The position numbers and the translations under genes are program-made. The notes beneath the pieces were generated by a model that saw nothing but the letters and a program-made list of their open reading frames with translations, was not told where the DNA came from and ran no database searches. From positions 1,178,001 through 1,242,000 of the forward strand of contig NZ_CP031455.1 of the NCBI RefSeq assembly GCF_003391135.1: 64,000 nt of DNA. The letters are read 5' to 3'. This document shows, piece by piece, positions 27,465 to 35,656 of the stretch. How positions within the stretch are numbered: position 1 is the stretch's first letter; each line of letters begins with the position of its first letter. Origin of the DNA: Streptoverticillium olivoreticuli subsp. olivoreticuli. GTDB taxonomy: Bacteria; Actinomycetota; Actinomycetes; Streptomycetales; Streptomycetaceae.

Positions 27465-28193
27465 GTGGTGTTCGATGAAGACGGGTCACTCGACCCGCTG
27501 CTGAAGTTCCTGTTGCTCGCCGTCGTCGCGCTGGCTGTCGGCAAGGTGCTGTGGAAGTGGCTCACCGAGGACGTCGGCCAATGGATCACCGTGGACCTGT
27601 GGCGCCTGATAGCCGATCACCCCTGGTGGACCACGCTCATCGTCGCCGGCGGGCTGTCTGCGCTCCTCCTGCTCGCCAAGCTGCTGTCCTTCTTGCTCGA
27701 CTCTGGGACCTACGCCTATGTCAGTGACGGCGAGGACTACGCATCCACCGCTCCGCCGGGCGAATCGGCGATCCCGGATGTGCTGACCTTCAAGATGAAG
27801 CAGCTCTCCGCGATGAGCGCGACGGGCTTCGAGCAGGCGTGCGCGGAGCTCCTGGCCCGTGACGGATTCCGAAACACGCGGCGGGTCGGAGGCGCGGGAG
27901 ACCTCGGCGTGGACGTCAGCGCTCGTGACGACGAAGACCGCCTTCTGATCCTGCAATGCAAGCAGTACCAAAACCCGGTCGGGTCAGGGCATGTCCAGAA
28001 GTTCAACGGCACAGCTCGCCCTCATCACGGAGCGGACCTACCAATCATGATCGCGCTGAATGGATTCACTCAGCCTGCGATCGACTTCGCCGCGTACCAC
28101 GAGCTCATCCTCATGGGCCGCCCTGAACTGAAGAATTGGGCCCATGGACAGCACCTCTACGACGTCTTGGGAATCCAGAGCACAACACAGTGA
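27465..28193 (+). CDS. Membrane-anchored Mrr-like nuclease domain protein (second)
   Basis: 242 aa from GTG 27465 (GGAGGT directly upstream; GTG 27468 is an alternative). Two hydrophobic helices (LLKFLLLAVVALAVGKVLW, TTLIVAGGLSALLLLAKLL) are followed by a full Mrr_cat motif set: FEQACAELLARDGFRNTRRV, GGAGDLGVDVSARDD and ILQCKQYQNPVGSGHVQKF. It shares the ARDG(F/W)...RRVGG.GD core with the preceding gene, so they are diverged paralogues. Likely a DNA-cleaving defence or DNA-quality protein at the membrane. The pair forms one operon. Confidence 0.85.
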   Translation: MVFDEDGSLDPLLKFLLLAVVALAVGKVLWKWLTEDVGQWITVDLWRLIADHPWWTTLIVAGGLSALLLLAKLLSFLLDSGTYAYVSDGEDYASTAPPGESAIPDVLTFKMKQLSAMSATGFEQACAELLARDGFRNTRRVGGAGDLGVDVSARDDEDRLLILQCKQYQNPVGSGHVQKFNGTARPHHGADLPIMIALNGFTQPAIDFAAYHELILMGRPELKNWAHGQHLYDVLGIQSTTQ

Positions 28194-28292
28194 CACCTGG
28201 CCCAGGACGCCTCAAGGCGGTCCAGGTCAGCCTGGGACAGCCGCAGCGCCCACGGGACGAGTTCCCAAGCGCGTTTCATCGACGCCACGTTG

Positions 28293-28913
28293 TCAGGACC
28301 TGACCCCGCCCTCGTCGCGCGGCGTGAGCGGGGAAGTCAGTGACGCCAGGTAGTCGTCGAGAAGCTCGACCTGGCGATGGGGTGGGAAGGCCGTGGGGGC
28401 GAACAGGGCCTGCACCACCAGTCCGAGCACGAAGGCCTGGGCGCCGGCGGCGATGCGCGCCGGGTCTCCGGCGGGCAGTTCACCGAGCTGTTGGGCCGCG
28501 GCGACCAGGTCGCGCAGCCTGTCGCGGCCTTGCGCGTACCTGCGGGCGTGGTCATCGCTCAGAGCGGGGTCGGCGAGCGCGACATCCCAGGAGGACACCC
28601 AGATCCGGTTGGCGTCGGTGGCCTCGGTGGTCAGCGGCAGGATGTCGAGCATGGCCGCTCTCACGGCGGACAGGCCCGCTCCGGCGGCACGCCGGGGGCG
28701 GGAGGCGCTGCGCTGTTCGAGCAGGTCGAGGGCGTACGCGACCAGGTCGCGCTTGGCGGGGAAGTAGTGGGTGAGCAGGCCGGTGGTGGCGCCGAGTTCG
28801 GCGGCGACGGCGCGCAGGGTCAGCCCGCCGAAGCCGTGCGCGGCCAGCACCCGCCAGACCGCCTCGGAGACGTCGCGACGGCGGGCCTCGTGGTTCCCCT
28901 TGGTGCGTGGCAT
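28293..28913 (-). CDS. TetR-family regulator
   Basis: 206 aa from ATG 28913. HTH: RDVSEAVWRVLAAHGFGGL, LRAVAAELGATTGLLTHYFP, KRDLVAYAL. The ligand domain is helical with AGAQAFVLGLVVQALFAPTA. It is divergent from a GNAT acetyltransferase with 49 bases between starts and a palindrome in the gap, so it should repress that gene and itself. Confidence 0.9.
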   Translation of the reverse strand: MPRTKGNHEARRRDVSEAVWRVLAAHGFGGLTLRAVAAELGATTGLLTHYFPAKRDLVAYALDLLEQRSASRPRRAAGAGLSAVRAAMLDILPLTTEATDANRIWVSSWDVALADPALSDDHARRYAQGRDRLRDLVAAAQQLGELPAGDPARIAAGAQAFVLGLVVQALFAPTAFPPHRQVELLDDYLASLTSPLTPRDEGGVRS

Positions 28914-28925
28914 GCTGCTACGGTA

Positions 28926-28947
28926 CATAACCGTAACGCTTGTTATG
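28926..28947. promoter_or_regulatory. TetR operator candidate
   Basis: CATAAC and GTTATG are perfect 6-bp arms around 10 bases, A/T-rich, in the 49-base space between the TetR and GNAT starts. It also overlaps the likely promoters of both genes. Confidence 0.65.
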
Positions 28948-28962
28948 CAAATGAGGATCACC

Positions 28963-29523
28963 ATGTTCTCTCTCCCGCTGCGGGACAACGCCGGCCTTGA
29001 GCCGCTGGAGATATGGCACGCGGAGGAGTTCGCCGCCCACCTGGACCGGGCCCGCGAGCACATCCGGCCGTGGGTCGGGCCGGCCTTCGTCACCGACGAT
29101 CTCGACGGAGCACGGGCCACACTGCGCCGGTACGCGGAGCGGCAGGCCGCGGACGGCGCCCGCCTGTACGGCATCAGGCTCGACGGCGCGCTGGTCGGCG
29201 GCGTGATGTTCACGGACTTCAGCGTCGCCTCTGGCTCCTGCGAGATCGGCTGCTGGCTGGAGCCCGTCGCCGAGGGTCACGGCCTGGTCACCCAGGCGTG
29301 CCGCGCCTTGCTGGACTGGGCTTTCACCTCCCGGGGGCTGCATCGCGCCGAGTGGCACTGCCGGGCCGACAACGAGCGCAGCTCGGCGGTGGCCGAGCGG
29401 CTCGGCATGACGCTCGAGGGCGTGCGGCGCCAGTCCTGGCCTTACGGAGGCTCCCGCCACGACAAGCAGGTCTGGGCGATCCTCGCCCCTGAATGGCGGG
29501 CCGAGGAGAATATCGATTTCTGA
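28963..29523 (+). CDS. GNAT acetyltransferase (RimJ/RimL type)
   Basis: 186 aa from ATG 28963 (GAGG, 6 nt); ATGs at 28945 and 28951 are in frame but lie in the operator. Acetyl-CoA dependent N-acetyltransferase: EIGCWLEPVAEGHGLVTQAC carries the pyrophosphate-binding loop, then LHRAEWHCRADNERSSAVAERLG typical of RimJ/RimL. A paralogue of the same length lies at 32918. Target unknown; protein N-terminus or a small amine. Probably controlled by the divergent TetR. Confidence 0.88.
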   Translation: MFSLPLRDNAGLEPLEIWHAEEFAAHLDRAREHIRPWVGPAFVTDDLDGARATLRRYAERQAADGARLYGIRLDGALVGGVMFTDFSVASGSCEIGCWLEPVAEGHGLVTQACRALLDWAFTSRGLHRAEWHCRADNERSSAVAERLGMTLEGVRRQSWPYGGSRHDKQVWAILAPEWRAEENIDF

Positions 29524-29579
29524 CACCGTTCCTCGCACACGACCGGGCGGCAGCAGGGGCCGCCAAGAAGGGGGCCGCA

Positions 29580-30248
29580 ATGGGCGAGATCCCGGGCGCA
29601 CGCGAGGAGCTGGACCGGCTGGGCCGAGCCCTGCGCGCGCAACTGGTCGAAATGATCACCGACCTGACCCCCGGCAGCGACCTCGGCCTGCTGTTTCTCA
29701 ATGAACCGAGGGTCGCCGACTGGCACGAGCCGCTGCGCTATCACTACTCGGCCGTATTCCGCGGGGAGCGCCCCGCGAGCGTCGACGCCGCCGAAATCGC
29801 ATCCCGCGCGAGCGCCCTGCTCGGCTCGGCGGGCTGGGAAGTCGCGGCGTCGGAGGAGATCGACGGCGCGAAACGCAGCGGCGTGATCACCGGCCGCCAC
29901 GGCGGCAGCGGCATAAGCATCCGCGCGGGCGACCACACTTCCGCCGTGCTGTTCACCGCACAGACGCCGATGTCGGCCCTGCGCACGCCGGAGAAGTTCC
30001 AGTGGCCGGAGCCGGTGCGAACGCTCGAAACCCTCACGCCCGGATACGTGCTGTGCTACGAGTGTGACGGCCTCGGCGCGTGCCCCGGATGCGGTGGACG
30101 CGGCCGGCTGCCCGGCGAGCCCCACGGACGGGCCGACTGCCGGGAATGCGGCAGGCAGCGCGTCTGCCCGATCTGCCGCGGCGGAGGCGAGCTGGTCATC
30201 TCCCAGCTGAGTCCGTACCAGCAGGGCTACTACCCCGAACTGGGCTAG
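29580..30248 (+). CDS. Protein with C-terminal Cys-rich (DnaJ-like) zinc finger
   Basis: 222 aa after AAGGGGG. Residues 1-~150 are a mixed alpha/beta domain (LVEMITDLTPGSDLGLLFLN, EKFQWPEPVRTLETLTPGY) that I do not recognise. The C-terminal ~60 residues hold CYECDGLGACPGCGGRGR, then DCRECGRQRVCPICRGGG: four CxxC pairs of the CxxCxGxG type seen in DnaJ, which bind two zinc ions. Such fingers grip proteins or RNA. It starts 56 bases after the GNAT gene and may share its transcript. Confidence 0.72.
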   Translation: MGEIPGAREELDRLGRALRAQLVEMITDLTPGSDLGLLFLNEPRVADWHEPLRYHYSAVFRGERPASVDAAEIASRASALLGSAGWEVAASEEIDGAKRSGVITGRHGGSGISIRAGDHTSAVLFTAQTPMSALRTPEKFQWPEPVRTLETLTPGYVLCYECDGLGACPGCGGRGRLPGEPHGRADCRECGRQRVCPICRGGGELVISQLSPYQQGYYPELG

Positions 30249-30466
30249 TTCGCATGCCCGCCTTCTGCTCGTGAACGGAATCGGGCCGCGTGGGCGTTGA
30301 CGGTGCGTGGGTTACGCACAGGATTTCTGGTGCGCGACACGACGAGGCTGGCACAGGTGACGCAAAGGCGCACTGCTCGCACCAAAAGAGCAGGAACCGG
30401 CCTTGAATGGATAGAAATTGGCCCCGAGTGTCAGCAACTGCCACGACATGCGCCTCCGGTCGGTGA

Positions 30467-30485
30467 CGATATATCTGATATATCG
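30467..30485. promoter_or_regulatory. Perfect 19-bp palindrome before the 48-aa gene
   Basis: CGATATATC-T-GATATATCG, 21 bases before the start of the small Cys/His gene. It is strikingly A/T-rich. CGATATATC-type half-sites are, from memory, common in operators of PadR- and GntR-like regulators of Streptomyces. No regulator gene is adjacent. Confidence 0.7.
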
Positions 30486-30506
30486 CCAGCCAGATCGGGA
30501 GGGCGC

Positions 30507-30653
30507 ATGGGTAAACAGGCCAAGTGTGGTTCGACCCGAACGAAGTCGGGCAAGCCATGCGGGAATCCCGCGATGGTCGGGTATTCCCGCTGCCAGCTCC
30601 ATCGCGGCGAGTGGACCCCTCCGCAGAAGAGGAAGACCAAGAAGCGCCGTTGA
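30507..30653 (+). CDS. 48-aa basic Cys/His protein
   Basis: Start ATG 30507 after GGGAGGG. Sequence features: CGSTRTKSGKPCGNP, then RCQLHRGEW and a very basic end (PQKRKTKKRR). The C-x10-C...C-x2-H spacing resembles small zinc-knuckle proteins common in actinomycete genomes and phages (R-C-x-A-x-T-x-x-G-x-x-C pattern). Probably binds zinc and nucleic acid. The perfect palindrome just upstream and the strong terminator just downstream support a real, independently regulated gene. Confidence 0.72.
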   Translation: MGKQAKCGSTRTKSGKPCGNPAMVGYSRCQLHRGEWTPPQKRKTKKRR

Positions 30654-30663
30654 CAGGTACGAA

Positions 30664-30696
30664 GGGCTCCGAGACGGCCCACCGCGCTCGGAGCCC
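30664..30696. terminator. Strong hairpin after the 48-aa gene
   Basis: GGGCTCCGAG and CTCGGAGCCC, perfect 10-bp arms, 13-base loop, 10 bases after the stop. It sits between converging genes and can serve both. Confidence 0.75.
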
Positions 30697-30771
30697 GCTT
30701 CGACCCGGCGCAGCACGCGGTCCGATGCCGCCGCCCGCGGGAAGCTCGACCCGGCGGGCGGCGGCGATGGG

Positions 30772-32742
30772 TCAGCCGACGTGGACGCGGGGGCGGCGGG
30801 TGAGGTCGGGTTCCGCGCGGCGCAGGACCTCGCGGGTGACCGGGGCGACCTCGCCGTCGCCGAAGACGAGGAATCGCAGCAGGTGGCTGAGCGGATGGCC
30901 CTCGGTCCAGTTGAAGTACGCGTGGGGCACCTGACCCGTGCGGTCGCGCAGCTGGAGCAGGACCGCGGCGATGGTGTTGGGCACACCGGCGCCTTGTACG
31001 CGCAGGATCTGGACCCCGTAGAGCTCTTCGCCGGTGACGGTGACATCGGCGGCGAAGTCGGAGGAGTCGCGCACGGTCACTTCGAGGAAGAGGACGGGCC
31101 CGCCGCTCGGGATGTGGGTCTCCTCGCGCTGGGTGTACTCCTTGGTGCGGTACTCGGCCGCGTCGCGCTCGTCCGGTTCGTTGGCGATGACGCGCAGGGG
31201 GCCCGAGCGGGCGGCGTCGTCGATGAGGCGGGCGGCGGCCTCGTCGAAGGTGACGTCGGCGGCGCGCAGTTCGAAGGCGCGGTGGATCCGGGAGGCGAGC
31301 GAGGTGATCAGGATGCCCACGATGAACATGGACGCGATCTTCAGCCCGTCGGGACGTTCGATGACGTTGGTGACGAAGGTGTAGGCGAAGACGAGGGTGA
31401 TGAAGCCGAAGCCGAAGGTGGCGGCGCGGTGCGCCCGGTGGCGGGCCGCGATGGTGGCGGCGAAGGACGCCGACAGCATCAGCACGAGCACGCCGGTGGC
31501 GTAGGCGCCGCCCTGGGCGTCGACGTCGGCGTTGAAGAGGTAGGTGACGGCGAAGGCGATCGCCATGAAGAGCAGCACCAGCGGGCGTACGGCTGCGGCC
31601 CACTCCGGTGCCATCCCGTAGCGCGGGAGGTACCGCGGGACGAGGTTGAGCAGCCCGGCCAGTGCGGAGGCTCCGGCGAACCACAGGATGGCGATGGTCG
31701 ATATGTCGTACACCGTGCCGAAGGCCTCGCCCAGGTGCTGGTGCGCCAGGTAGGCCAGTGCGCGGCCGTTGGCCGCGCCGCCCTTCTCGAACTCCTTCGC
31801 CGGGATGAGGATGGTGGTGGCGAGGCTGCTGACGAGCAGGAATCCGCTCATCATCAGGGCGGCGGTGGTGAGCAGCTTGCGGGTGTCACGGATCCGCCCG
31901 GCGGGCTTCTCGTAGGCGTCGGTGGAGTCCCCGCGGACCTGCGGCATGACGGCCACGCCGGTCTCGAAGCCGGACATGCCCAGGGCGAGACGGGGGAAGA
32001 CCAGGAGGGCCACGCCGATCATGGCTATGGGCGAGGAGTGCTCGGCGGTCGCGGCGTGCCACCAGTCGTCGACGACGACCGGTTCGCCGATGATCTGCCA
32101 GACCGCGCTGGCGAGCACGATGACGTTGAGGACGAGGTACACCGACACCAGCACCACGGCCACGTCGATCGCCTCGCGGAAGCCCTTGAGGAAGACCGCG
32201 CCGAGGGCGGCGATCAGCACCAGGGTGATCCACATGCTGCCGCCGTGCATCCAGTGCGGCGCGAAGGGGTTCTCCACGGCGTGCGCCGAGGCGTCCGCCG
32301 CCGACAGCGTGATGGTGATCATGAAGTCGGTGGCGGCGAAGCCGAGCAGCACCAGCACGAACAGCTTCCCCGCCCACCAGGGCAGCAGCCGCTCGAGCAT
32401 GGCGATCGAGCCCTCGCCGTGCGGGCTCTCCTTCGCCACCCGCCGGTAGACGGGCAGCGCCCCGAGCAGCGTGAGCGCGATCAGCACAAGGGTCGCCAGC
32501 GGCGAGAGCAGCCCGGCGGCGAGCGCGGCGATGCCCGGCTGGTAGCCGAGCGTCGAGAAGTAGTCGACACCGGTCAGGCACATGACACGCCACCACCGGT
32601 GGCCCTTGTGCTCGGCCGGCGGAGTGCCGTGCGGCCCGGGGTGGCGGGCCGACTGCTCGCTCAGCCCCTCCAGGAGCCAGGCCCGCCAGGGGCGGGTGAC
32701 TGGTTCCGGTTCGGGCGCTTTGTCGACCTGTGTGGCGGTCAT
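30772..32742 (-). CDS. APC-superfamily amino acid/cation permease
   Basis: 656 aa from ATG 32742 (GGGGA upstream). About 12 membrane helices; the first contains [20 protein letters not shown], the unwound-helix motif of APC transporters, and later come [17 protein letters not shown] and [21 protein letters not shown] cytosolic C-terminal domain of ~150 residues ([35 protein letters not shown]) follows, as in KUP/KimA-like potassium or amino-acid carriers of actinomycetes. Substrate cannot be told from sequence. Single gene. Confidence 0.87.
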   Translation of the reverse strand: MTATQVDKAPEPEPVTRPWRAWLLEGLSEQSARHPGPHGTPPAEHKGHRWWRVMCLTGVDYFSTLGYQPGIAALAAGLLSPLATLVLIALTLLGALPVYRRVAKESPHGEGSIAMLERLLPWWAGKLFVLVLLGFAATDFMITITLSAADASAHAVENPFAPHWMHGGSMWITLVLIAALGAVFLKGFREAIDVAVVLVSVYLVLNVIVLASAVWQIIGEPVVVDDWWHAATAEHSSPIAMIGVALLVFPRLALGMSGFETGVAVMPQVRGDSTDAYEKPAGRIRDTRKLLTTAALMMSGFLLVSSLATTILIPAKEFEKGGAANGRALAYLAHQHLGEAFGTVYDISTIAILWFAGASALAGLLNLVPRYLPRYGMAPEWAAAVRPLVLLFMAIAFAVTYLFNADVDAQGGAYATGVLVLMLSASFAATIAARHRAHRAATFGFGFITLVFAYTFVTNVIERPDGLKIASMFIVGILITSLASRIHRAFELRAADVTFDEAAARLIDDAARSGPLRVIANEPDERDAAEYRTKEYTQREETHIPSGGPVLFLEVTVRDSSDFAADVTVTGEELYGVQILRVQGAGVPNTIAAVLLQLRDRTGQVPHAYFNWTEGHPLSHLLRFLVFGDGEVAPVTREVLRRAEPDLTRRPRVHVG

Positions 32743-32917
32743 TGCTGTGGTCCCCTGTAAATCATTCGGGCAAGAGGAGCGAGTATCCATCAGGCCCTCC
32801 TTCGCTCGTCCCTCGGGGTTCGCAACAGCGGACCGCTACGTGCCGGTCTCGCCCGGTATCGGGGGTCGGGGCTGCCGGCGCCGGTGCGGCGTCTGTGACC
32901 CGCGCCGCATCAGGCAC

Positions 32918-33478
32918 TCAGGACGCCCGCTTGCCCGCCCGCCACTCCGGCGCGAGCACCGACCAGATCTCCTCGTCGTGCCGCTTCCCGCGGTACAGGT
33001 AGCTCTCCCGCAGCACGCCGTCCTTCGTCATCCCGAGCCGCCGCGCCACGGCGATGCTGGCCTCGTTCGTCGCCGAGACCCACCACTCCACGCGGTGGAT
33101 GCCCCGCTCCTCGACGGCCCAGTCGATGATCACGCGCACGGCGCGGGTCACCAGGCCCCTGCCCGCCGCCGACGGCTCCAGCCAGCAGCCCGCCTCGGCG
33201 ATGCCCTGCTCGAAGTCCAGCCTCCGGAAGAGGACCGCGCCGACCAGTCCACCGTCCGCCCAGATGCCGTGGAGCCGCCCGGTGTCGGCCGTGGTCTTCT
33301 CCGCGTACGCCTGGAGGAACGCCCGGCTCGACTCCAGGTCCGTGACGACGTCGGGCAGCCCGTTGTGCCGACCGATGAACTCCCGCCCCCGGTCGATGTG
33401 GGCCAGGAACTCCTCGGCCCGCCACGGTTCGAGCGGGCGCAGCTCCGCGCCGTCGTCGCCCAGAGATATCGCGTACAT
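32918..33478 (-). CDS. GNAT acetyltransferase (RimJ/RimL type)
   Basis: 186 aa from ATG 33478 with AAGGTG upstream. Same length and pattern as the GNAT at 28963: PLEPWRAEEFLAHIDRGREF, AGCWLEPSAAGRGLVTRAVR (CoA loop), IHRVEWWVSATNEASIAVAR and IWSVLAPEWRAG. The two are clearly paralogues, 3.4 kb apart in opposite orientation. Its substrate is unknown, and no regulator is adjacent. Confidence 0.88.
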   Translation of the reverse strand: MYAISLGDDGAELRPLEPWRAEEFLAHIDRGREFIGRHNGLPDVVTDLESSRAFLQAYAEKTTADTGRLHGIWADGGLVGAVLFRRLDFEQGIAEAGCWLEPSAAGRGLVTRAVRVIIDWAVEERGIHRVEWWVSATNEASIAVARRLGMTKDGVLRESYLYRGKRHDEEIWSVLAPEWRAGKRAS

Positions 33479-33597
33479 CGTCACCTTCCATGACCTGAAC
33501 CGGCGCATACCGCGAGGGATCTTCTCATGGGCCACGTCCCGGGCATCCGCGGCGGCGTGGCACCGCATGGCAGCGGCCGTTTCATGGCGCCGCACGG

Positions 33598-35232
33598 CTA
33601 CTGCCCGGCCGCTTCCGTGTCGGTGGCGTCGGCGAGCAGTTGGACCAGTTCGCGGTGTCCGAACCGGTTGGCGTCGTCCAGGGGTGTCCCGCCCCAGCGG
33701 TCCACCGGTTGCGGGTCGACTCCCATGGACAGGAGGAATTCCACGATGTCCCGGTGCCCCTCGGCCGCGGCCAGGTGCAGGGCGGTGCGTCCGTCGTAGT
33801 CGGCGGCGCCGAGGGGGACGTTGCAGGCGGTCAGGCGGCGGATCTCGTTGAGGTCGCCCTGGCTGGCGGCGAAGCACAGCCCCACGATGCCCTCGATGGC
33901 GCTCTGCTGGCGCCTGAGGCGGGGGTCGCGTTTGCCGGACCCCGCGCCGGTGCCGGTGAGCAGGTCGTAGGTGTGGACGTTGTAGCAGTCGACCAGGCCG
34001 CGGCAGACCTCGATCCCCCGCACCGAATTCCCGTGGGCGTCCAGCCGGGGCGACCAGATGGCGATGCCCATCAGCTGGGGCACGACCAGCATCAAGGCGC
34101 CGGAGACCCCGCTCTTGGCGGGCAGACCGATGGTGAAGGCGAACTCGCCGGAGAAGTCGTACATGCCGCATGAGGACATCAGCGACAGGCAGTGGCGCAC
34201 CGTCCGGGCGGAGAACACGGGGTCCTCCGTCAGCGGGCACACCCCGGCGTTGGCCAGGGAGGCCGCGGCGATGGCCAGTTGCTGTGCGTCGACCTCGATC
34301 GAACAGCACTGGAAGTAGAACTCCAGGGTGGCCAGCAGGTCGGTGCCGGGTGGGAAGGCGCCGCGTTCGCGCATCGAGTAGCCGAGAGCGAAGTTGCGGT
34401 CGGCGGTGTTGCGCTCGGATAAATAGACGGAGTTGTTGAACCCGACGCCGCGGCCGCCCGCGAGCCGTTTCCAGGTGTCGGCCACGAAGTCGAAGCGGTC
34501 CGCGGCGTCCAGGCCGCGCTGGATGAGGGAACAGCTCATGATGGCCCCGGCATTTATCATCGGATTGTGCGGCAGCCCCGCCTTGTTGAAGGTCAGCTCG
34601 TTGAAGCCCTGCCCGCTGGGCTCCCGCCCCACATGGCGGTGGACGGTGTCGGGCCCGTGCTCCTCCAGGGTGAGGCAGTAGTTGACGGTCTTCGACACCG
34701 ACTGCAGGCAGAAGTTCACGTCCGCGTCGCCGATCGAGAAGCGCTGCCCGTCCACCGTGCACACCGAGATCGCGAACTGGTCGGCGTCCACCCGCGCGAG
34801 CTGGGGGATGTACGCGGCGACGGCGCCCCTGCGGTCGGCGCGGACCTCCTGGTAGATGCGCTGGAGGTCGGCCACGAGCGCGGGGAAGTCGGGAACCGCG
34901 AGTTCGCCGCGGGCGGCCCGTTCGATGATGCCGCGGTTGCGCTGGGTGGCGGCGGCGAACTCCTCGGCTGCCAGCAGCCACGGCTCGGCCGGCGGCGGGG
35001 CGGGGCGGGCGCGGTCCAGGTTGGCGACGGTCTCGGCGATCCTGGGGTCGTCGGGCAGAATGCCCGTCCGGCGCAGCACGTTCAGCAGCCGGTCGGGAGA
35101 GAGCCTGCCGGAAGAACCCTGCTCGAAACAGCCGAAGGCGCCCGCATGAGCTGCTCCGCCCTGGTGGGGATCGGTCCCGGGTGGCGTGGAGGAACGGTCC
35201 GCGGGCCGCTTCCCGTTCTTCGCGACAGCCAA
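33598..35232 (-). CDS. glsA: Glutaminase with C-terminal ankyrin repeats
   Basis: 544 aa. Hydrolyses glutamine to glutamate and ammonia. Serine-dependent beta-lactamase-like fold: FCLQSVSKTVNYCLTLEEHG carries the SxxK catalytic pair, then MINAGAIMSCSLI, NNSVYLSERNTADRNFALGY and GEFAFTIGLPAKSGVSGALM, all family signatures. After ~430 come two ankyrin-like repeats (DGRTALHLAAAEGHRDIVEF; GGTPLDDANRFGHRELVQL). An N-terminal GCFEQGSSGRLSPDRLLNVL helix pair resembles the EF-hand-like lead-in of animal GLS. TTG 35232 is chosen because GGAGGGGG precedes it; GTG 35253 is possible. Confidence 0.9.
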   Translation of the reverse strand: MAVAKNGKRPADRSSTPPGTDPHQGGAAHAGAFGCFEQGSSGRLSPDRLLNVLRRTGILPDDPRIAETVANLDRARPAPPPAEPWLLAAEEFAAATQRNRGIIERAARGELAVPDFPALVADLQRIYQEVRADRRGAVAAYIPQLARVDADQFAISVCTVDGQRFSIGDADVNFCLQSVSKTVNYCLTLEEHGPDTVHRHVGREPSGQGFNELTFNKAGLPHNPMINAGAIMSCSLIQRGLDAADRFDFVADTWKRLAGGRGVGFNNSVYLSERNTADRNFALGYSMRERGAFPPGTDLLATLEFYFQCCSIEVDAQQLAIAAASLANAGVCPLTEDPVFSARTVRHCLSLMSSCGMYDFSGEFAFTIGLPAKSGVSGALMLVVPQLMGIAIWSPRLDAHGNSVRGIEVCRGLVDCYNVHTYDLLTGTGAGSGKRDPRLRRQQSAIEGIVGLCFAASQGDLNEIRRLTACNVPLGAADYDGRTALHLAAAEGHRDIVEFLLSMGVDPQPVDRWGGTPLDDANRFGHRELVQLLADATDTEAAGQ

Positions 35233-35656
35233 GGACCCCCTCCGATCAGCCACGGCAGGCGGAGCCTCGCGCGCCCCGGCCGATGACCCGGGAGCGCTCC
35301 TGGCCGATGGGGTGCATTGCCCCCAGAAATCCCTGCCGCACCGACGATTCCCGGCCACCGGCGACGAAAACCAGCCGCGCCGCGACCGGCGCACTCGGCC
35401 CGGTGGTGCGGTTGCGAATACCAGGGCGCTCCACTCCCCGCGCGCCCTCCGCCCACGAAACGCTCCGGCGCGCCGGTCGACGCCACGAGCACGGTCGCGG
35501 TACCGGGCCGGACGGTCCGCCACCGGTCCGAAACTCGCCCACGCATTTCCGTCGCCCCCATTGAACGGGCGGACGCGGCACCGATTGCATGGCCCTGCCC
35601 GGAAATGTTCCGACTGTCAGGCATGCCCTGGCAGGCGTCTCGTGGAGGGGGTACCC
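35233..35656. other. Divergent intergenic region
   Basis: 424 bases between glsA (minus) and the M4-like gene (plus), holding both promoters. Frames are open but unlike any family. No strong palindrome is seen. Confidence 0.45.

Noticed and set aside
30418..32760. A 780-codon plus-strand frame across the permease region
   Set aside because: It lies antisense to a clear 12-helix APC permease and has His/Gln/Gly-rich shadow composition.
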